DNA of 8,046 bases from Hyphomonadaceae bacterium UBA2389 (lineage in GTDB: Bacteria > Pseudomonadota > Alphaproteobacteria > Caulobacterales > Aquidulcibacteraceae): NCBI GenBank assembly GCA_002343395.1, contig DDSN01000054.1, forward strand, positions 58,523 through 66,568, in the 5' to 3' direction. Positions 6,344 to 8,046 of the stretch are shown in pieces (position 1 is the first letter of the stretch; each line of letters starts with the position of its first letter). The notes beneath the pieces were generated by a model that was not told the DNA's origin, did not search any database, and saw nothing but the letters and a program-made list of their open reading frames with translations. The position numbers and the translations under genes are program-made.

Positions 6344-7666
6344 ATGCGCCGTCTGATCCTGATCTTGTTCGGCGGCCTCTTGCTCCCCGCGAGCGCGCTG
6401 GCTTCGCCGCCCGACGTCTTCGGCTACGGGCCGCGCACGCAGGGCATGGCGAACACCGGCGTCGCCTTCGCCACGAGCTACGAGGCCACCTTCCACAACC
6501 CCGCCGGCCTCGCGGGCCAGACTCGCAGCGGCTTCACGCTCGGCATGCAGGGGGGAGGCTTCCAGCTCGAGATCGACGGCGAGCGATGGCCGCTCGACGG
6601 CTACCAAGGGACGACGCTCGGCTTCCACATCGGCGTGCCCTTCGGCGGCGTTCTCGAAGACACCTTCGTGCTCGGCGCGGGCTTCTACACGCCGACCGCG
6701 ACCGTGCTCCGCACCGACATCATCTTCCCCGAGGTGCCGAACTTCGTCCTGCTGGCACGCACGCAGTCGGTGCACGTGATGCTCGGCCTCGGCATCAGCT
6801 TGCACCGCTTGTTGCCCGGCCTCCGCATCGGCCTCGGCGTGGCGGCGCTCGCGAACATCGGAGGGCGACTGCTCGTCGGCCTCAACGCCGCGAACCAGTT
6901 CTTCTCGCAGACCGAGACGCAGCTCCTCGCGGGCTTCTTTCCGAGCGCGGGCGTGCAGTACGAATCCGAGCGTTGGGCGATCGGCCTCGCGTACCGCTCG
7001 GAGGTGCAGTCGGACATCAACCTCGCGATTCGCGCCGAGAACCTGCTGCCGGGCGATCTCGAGCTGCCGATCATCACGATCACCGCGACCCCGCAGTACG
7101 ACCCGCACTCGCTCGCCCTGGAAGGCGTGTACCGCCCGACCGACGCGTGGCGCATCGCGCTCCAAGCGCAGTGGCGGCGCTGGTCCGCCTTCGAGGGCGT
7201 GGTGGGCAAGACGACGAGCAACTCGAATCTCCCGCCCGCGCCAGCCTTTCGCGACACGATCACGCCGCGCCTCGGCGTGGAGTGGGAGGGCGCGCGTCGT
7301 CGTACCACCGCGCAGCTCCGCGGCGGCTACGCGTTCGAGCCCACGCCCGCGCCCACCGCACGCATGGCGCCGCTGCGGGATGCGAACGGCGATCCGATCG
7401 TGCGCCTGAGCGGCGAGACCGAGCTGCGCGCGCGGCGCTACCTCGACAACCACCGCCACGTGCTCAGCCTCGGCAGCACGATCATCTGGGAAACCAGCGG
7501 CGGCGCGGCGCTTCAAATCGACATCTTCGCGCAGCTCCACCTGCTCCAGGATCGCACCCACGACATCCCGCGCGTCGCGAACGCCGCCGGTGAGGACGGC
7601 GCGACGAACATGGTCACCTCCGGCTTCGTCGGCGTCGCCGGCTGGGGCCTCACCTTCGAGTGGTGA
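6344..7666 (+). CDS. FadL/OmpP1-like outer-membrane transport protein
   Basis: The 440-aa product is predicted to be an outer-membrane beta-barrel of the OmpP1/FadL/TodX type, which lets hydrophobic compounds such as long-chain fatty acids or aromatics cross the outer membrane. The ATG at 6344 was chosen because it opens an ideal signal peptide: M-R-R-L-I-L-I-L-F, then cleavage after A-S-A-L-A at residue 20. The longer in-frame extension upstream is Arg-rich and unlike a secreted N-terminus. The mature start has the family pattern G-Y-G-x-R-x-x-G-M, then G-V-A, then the hallmark NPAGL at 52-56. The rest alternates polar and hydrophobic residues as in a barrel and ends in GLTFEW with a terminal aromatic. 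No ribosome-binding site is evident. A second member of the same type follows 5 bp downstream. Substrate is unknown; it could also be a UPF0164/PorV-like barrel. Confidence 0.8.
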   Translation: MRRLILILFGGLLLPASALASPPDVFGYGPRTQGMANTGVAFATSYEATFHNPAGLAGQTRSGFTLGMQGGGFQLEIDGERWPLDGYQGTTLGFHIGVPFGGVLEDTFVLGAGFYTPTATVLRTDIIFPEVPNFVLLARTQSVHVMLGLGISLHRLLPGLRIGLGVAALANIGGRLLVGLNAANQFFSQTETQLLAGFFPSAGVQYESERWAIGLAYRSEVQSDINLAIRAENLLPGDLELPIITITATPQYDPHSLALEGVYRPTDAWRIALQAQWRRWSAFEGVVGKTTSNSNLPPAPAFRDTITPRLGVEWEGARRRTTAQLRGGYAFEPTPAPTARMAPLRDANGDPIVRLSGETELRARRYLDNHRHVLSLGSTIIWETSGGAALQIDIFAQLHLLQDRTHDIPRVANAAGEDGATNMVTSGFVGVAGWGLTFEW

Positions 7667-7671
7667 GCGCG

Positions 7672-8046
7672 ATGACGAAGAACCCGCACCCCACCACTTC
7701 GCCCCGGACACTGCCGGATTCGATTCGCCTCCGCGCGTCCGCGTCGCTCGCCGCGCTCGCGGCGCTCCTGCTCGCGCCCTCGCTCGCGCACGCGACCCCG
7801 CCCGACACGTATGGCTTCGGAGCGCGCGCGCGTGCGCTCGGCGGCGCGGTGACCGCGGACGTCTCGGACTCGTCGGCGAGCTACCACAACCCTGCGGGTC
7901 TCGCGGCCTCCGAGGGCATCCAGCTCGCGGTCGGCTACGTCGACCTGCACCCCTTCCTCGACATCGACGGCGAGCGCTCCAGCGTCGAGCGCTTCGGTAC
8001 CCTCGAGGTCGGCATGGTCGCGCCGGTGAAGGTCGGCAACGTCATC
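7672..8046 (+). CDS. Second FadL/OmpP1-like outer-membrane protein (partial, 5' end)
   Basis: The first 125 codons are visible; the gene runs off the window. It has a long n-region and then a signal peptide core (A-A-L-A-A-L-L-L-A) with probable cleavage after A-H-A at residue 41. The mature start TPPDTYGFGARARALGGA parallels the upstream gene, followed by the family mark NPAGL at 73-77. Both proteins share IDGER exactly 25 residues after the start of NPAGL (98-102 here, 77-81 in the neighbour), so they are tandem paralogues. GGTGAG at 7662-7667 is a fair ribosome-binding site for the ATG at 7672. An in-frame GTG at 7663 would overlap the upstream stop as GTGA and is a possible alternative start. 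The tight spacing indicates one transcript with the first barrel gene. Confidence 0.8.
   Translation, partial: MTKNPHPTTSPRTLPDSIRLRASASLAALAALLLAPSLAHATPPDTYGFGARARALGGAVTADVSDSSASYHNPAGLAASEGIQLAVGYVDLHPFLDIDGERSSVERFGTLEVGMVAPVKVGNVI

Noticed and set aside
4704..6356. A 550-residue plus-strand open frame overlapping two genes out of frame
   Set aside because: Its Arg/Ala/His-rich product has no recognisable motif and overlaps two coding frames with clear family signatures.
6170..7711. A 513-residue minus-strand open frame opposite the first FadL-like gene
   Set aside because: It has the same low-complexity charged composition, and the plus strand has a signal peptide, the NPAGL motif and a barrel-type C-terminus.

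Overview
The window holds seven protein-coding genes, two of them cut by the window edges. It splits into two parts that differ in base composition and probably in lineage.

Left part (about 1-3225): this looks alphaproteobacterial. It opens with the last 56 codons of a plant/alphaproteobacterial-type glutamate-cysteine ligase (+). Next is a roughly 100-bp intergenic element made of two large palindromes, resembling the RIME-type mosaic repeats of alphaproteobacteria. A FecA-like TonB-dependent outer-membrane receptor (-) converges on it. Divergent from the receptor, across a 122-bp promoter region with two weak Fur-box-like palindromes, is a RimJ/RimL-type GNAT acetyltransferase (+). Codon third positions here are only moderately GC-rich.

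Right part (about 3226-8046): four co-directional genes (+) with extreme GC at third codon positions, a style typical of myxobacteria (Sandaracinaceae/Polyangiales-like; this is an inference from composition and protein style). They are a POT/PTR2 proton-coupled peptide transporter, a polytopic membrane acyltransferase of the HGSNAT/DUF1624 type 18 bp downstream, and two tandem FadL/OmpP1-like outer-membrane proteins, the second cut by the window end. A plausible shared theme is envelope transport: peptide uptake across the inner membrane, envelope acyl transfer, and outer-membrane barrels for hydrophobic compounds. Nothing in the sequence proves a joint pathway.

The most notable observation is that the composition switch lies inside the peptide transporter gene, not between genes. 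The first 27-30 codons use A/T-ending codons like the left part. From the conserved ExxERFxYYG segment onward, nearly every codon ends in G or C. This is what a metagenomic assembly chimera joined through a conserved motif would look like, or a real recombination inside a conserved gene. I found no CRISPR array, tRNA, rRNA, transposase or phage gene, and no evident new defence or biosynthetic system. No gene-free stretch exceeds 300 bases; the longest is 163 bp (6181-6343).
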